DNA from: Gymnothorax reevesii
Lineage: Eukaryota; Chordata; Actinopteri; Anguilliformes; Muraenidae
Direction of reading: 5' to 3'
DNA length: 64,000 bases
NCBI GenBank assembly: GCA_029721435.1
Contig: CM056588.1
Location: 36,783,430-36,847,429 of the forward strand
The translations under genes were made by a program, and so were the position numbers. Of this stretch, positions 61,741 through 64,000 are shown one piece after another; the first letter of the stretch is position 1, and every line of letters begins with the position of its first letter. Below the pieces are notes generated by a model, which searched no databases, was not told the origin of the DNA, and saw only the letters and a list, made by a program, of their open reading frames with translations.

Positions 61741-62580
61741 CCACAAGGTCACATTTGGCCTTCAAAGGTCAATATTAAGGTCACCAAATGAAAGGTCATA
61801 CATAATTTCCTTTATGTCTCTGATACAAACCTACGCTCTATCTATAATAGTTTGGTGATAAAAGTCATTAAAACTTCCCGGTAAAGTTTGACCTTCGAAG
61901 GTCATCAAAGGTCAACTCCACGGTCACCAAATGAAAGTCATATATGACTTCCTTTGAGTGTTCAAAATACATACGTTCAATTTCTTCAATATTTTTAATC
62001 CTGGAAGCCTTTTAAATTTGTAGCACTTTGATTGACCAGAAGTTCGACCTTTCAAGGTCATCTGGGGTCAACTTTAACATAGCCAAAATATGGGTCATAC
62101 GTACATGACTTCCGACATGGCGAGAATACAAACAATCTCTATCTGCAACCATTTAGCTTCCACAGGCCATTTTGCCCATTTTCCAGGAGACCCAATATTT
62201 AAGTACAACGCCCCCACAAGAACCACTTTCATTGATTCAATCAAAATAGCACTCGCACTATATATCGAGGGCTGACTGCAATAAACAGTTATGTCCAATG
62301 TAAAACATCTGGACATAACTGTTAATTGCAGTCAGCCTTCGATATCAAGTGTACTGACCTTTCAAAGTCATCTGTGGTTAAATTTAACATTGGCAAAATA
62401 TAGGTCATGTATGACTTCCTATATGTCAATAATACAAACCTGTGTCTCTATCTGCAGTCATTTGGCCTCCACAGGCCATTTTGCATGTACTCCATAAGAC
62501 CCAATGTTTAAGTACAGCACCCCCACTAGACCCACTTCCGTTGATTCAATCACAATGGTGCTCGCAATGCACATTGAGGG
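61741..62580. repeat. AGGTCA-rich tandem repeat units
   Basis: Four related units start near 61745, 61885, 62045 and 62356. Each has CCTTCNAAGGTCATCNNNGGTCA, then ATGAAAGGTCATACATNACTTCCT-like text. The last two are long and similar: CTCTATCTGCANNCATTTNGC, CACAGGCCATTTTGC, CCCAATNTTTAAGTACA, CCCCCAC, about 311 bp apart. An inverted repeat separates them. Confidence 0.75.
62262..62345. repeat. 35-bp-arm inverted repeat
   Basis: The left arm 62262-62296 (ATATCGAGGGCTGACTGCAA..) and right arm 62311-62345 match with two mismatches across a 14-nt spacer. Confidence 0.95.
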
Positions 62581-63190
62581 TACCAAAGTAAGTTGATTGT
62601 CTGATTTAGAAAAAAAATTTTCAGGCCGTTTTTGAGAAATAATTTTTTTAAATTTCTGAGTCCTATTTTCAACATTGGGGCCAAAATTTCAAGGGCTCAT
62701 AAAACGGAAAAAAATGATTAAATAAAAAATCTTAAAAAAAAAAAAAACATCTGGAGATATGGTATAGTATGTTATGGCAAATTTACACAAAAATTAATCG
62801 GGCCAAAAAAAAGATAAACAATGTTGCAGACGATGGACGACGGACGCCAAACCACGGCAAAAATAGGAGAATAGTATAGTCCACCGTTTTCATGCAGTAA
62901 TACAGTATTAGCCCCCCTTTACTCGTACACATTTATTTTGAGAAACGGAGACATTTCCCTGTGTTTGAGCCCTTCGTTTACACGCAAATGGAGAATTTCC
63001 CTCTGAAAACGATTCTTTCTAAAAACTCCGACCAGAGTGGAGATTTTGGAAAACTTCAGTTGCAAGTTTGCATGTAAACTGAGAAAAACAGAGTTTTAGG
63101 TAGCCGACGTCACAGTATGCGCCAGAACTTGCACCTGTGTCAAAAGTGCGACCTATGTTTACATTTTCATTTGGCTGTGGTGATCATGGA

Positions 63191-63470
63191 GTGCATCTCA
63201 AAGCGTAGAGTGCATCCTTCGAAGGCTGCATTTTTAGGGGTCGTCTCTTACTTCCATCTGCCAAGCTGAAATTTAGGGTAAGGGACAAGGTTAAACTTAG
63301 GGTTAGGTTTAGGGTTAAGGTTAAGGTAAGGGAAACCAGTGAAGACTCACTTAAACCAAAGCTGTTTAACGGAGATGAAATGGCGATACGTCAGTTTGGC
63401 AGATGGAATTAAGTGACGAGCCCTAAAAATGCAGCCTTCGAAGGATGCAGCCTAGGCTTTGAGATACACC
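63191..63470. mobile_element. MITE with about 70-bp inverted ends and telomere-like core
   Basis: Left GTGCATCTCAAAGCGTAGAG, then TGCATCCTTCGAAGGCTGCA, and on to CTTCCATCTGCCAAGCTGA; the right end is its reverse complement with few changes. CATGGA directly flanks both sides (63185-63190, 63471-63476). The middle is GGTTAGG-type sequence. The surrounding 62940-63190 and 63500-63720 resembles another repeat with AAACGGA and TTTACACG motifs, so this MITE may be nested. Confidence 0.75.
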
Positions 63471-64000
63471 CATGGATGATCGTCATTTTTTTCTGTTGTT
63501 GCTATTTTCGGGAATCTGACTGGCTAACGTGGGCTTGAGCTTATCGTCACACTGCCACCCACAGGTTTAATATGCTCTTGACGGCATATACATGGGTAAG
63601 TGTAAACGAAAATTTTTCTGAAAACTGATACATGTGCATGATATTATTTTTGAAAACGGAAATGGTGAAATGTTCGTTTATGAAAATAGCCGGCTACATT
63701 TAAACTGAGTCTTAAGAGAGAACAAACCAAAGAGGGGACCAAAGGTGAGAAAGGGTCATGTGGGGATGGGACCCCATCCAGGCAGGAGTAATCGCACACA
63801 GCACTAAGTGGGCTGTTCTACAGACCATCCTGAGCCTCACCTGAGTCTTTCTAGTCTAAATTAATCAAACACAGTTTTATAGTCTTGGCTCCTTTTTCGA
63901 GAAAAGCAAAAGCCTTCTTCCTGAAAGCTCCATTTCTGCATGACAAAGGTGACACTTCTTCAAGAGAAGACGGGATTAATCAAAGGGATTACTTTTCAAT

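Larger units (their letters stand above)
53961..64000. other. upstream flank of tjp1
   Basis: The flank is AT-rich and carries the nested transposons (55539-59010), AGGTCA-rich units (61741-62580) and a MITE (63191-63470). In 53961-55530 and 59010-61590 I see no gene, RNA or named repeat. The open frames at 53923-54688 have no family features. Confidence 0.7.

Overview
The window is vertebrate, almost certainly teleost fish, nuclear DNA. There are spliced exons with GT-AG junctions and long introns, dense (CA)n/(GT)n microsatellites, and several copies of Tc1, hAT and TTAA/PIF-type DNA transposons typical of bony fish. I see no prokaryotic gene organisation; nearly all open frames in the window are chance frames, microsatellite frames or shadows of exons.

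The one protein-coding gene I can support is the 5' part of a tight-junction protein 1 (ZO-1, tjp1) gene on the minus strand. Nine coding exons can be placed to the base: 53734-53760, 19733-19789, 14722-14846, 13733-13835, 11252-11555, 7997-8100, 6729-6897, 5976-6123 and 403-515. They splice in phase into 1150 nt, that is 383 codons plus one base. The product covers the N-terminus, PDZ1, the basic/acidic linker, PDZ2 and the RS-rich linker. PDZ3, SH3, guanylate-kinase, the long tail and ZU5 must lie beyond position 1. The match is to ZO-1 rather than ZO-2, but I cannot tell tjp1a from tjp1b.

Layout in decreasing coordinates, the direction of transcription: 64.0-53.9 kb is upstream flank filled with transposon remnants. 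At 53.76 kb are the start codon and a GC-richer 5' UTR/promoter candidate. From 53.73 to 19.79 kb is a 34-kb first intron carrying a candidate alternative first exon near 30.9 kb, three of the window's short elements and many satellites. From 19.8 to 0.4 kb come exons 2 to 9, with shorter introns that hold a TTAA-flanked element, SINE-like repeats and minisatellites.

The most structured region outside the gene is 55.5-59.0 kb. There a degenerate Tc1-family transposase (minus strand) is split by a MITE with a TAA duplication, and that MITE is itself split by a second Tc1-like element. A third, plus-strand Tc1 fragment follows directly. Other notable structures are three short hAT-type elements with 8-bp target duplications, a 35-bp-arm inverted repeat at 62.3 kb, an 83-bp palindrome at 41.5 kb, a perfect 17-bp hairpin at 24.15 kb and a (CA)n tract beside the exon 6 splice donor. 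I found no new biological system; the findings are candidate regulatory features and transposon archaeology.
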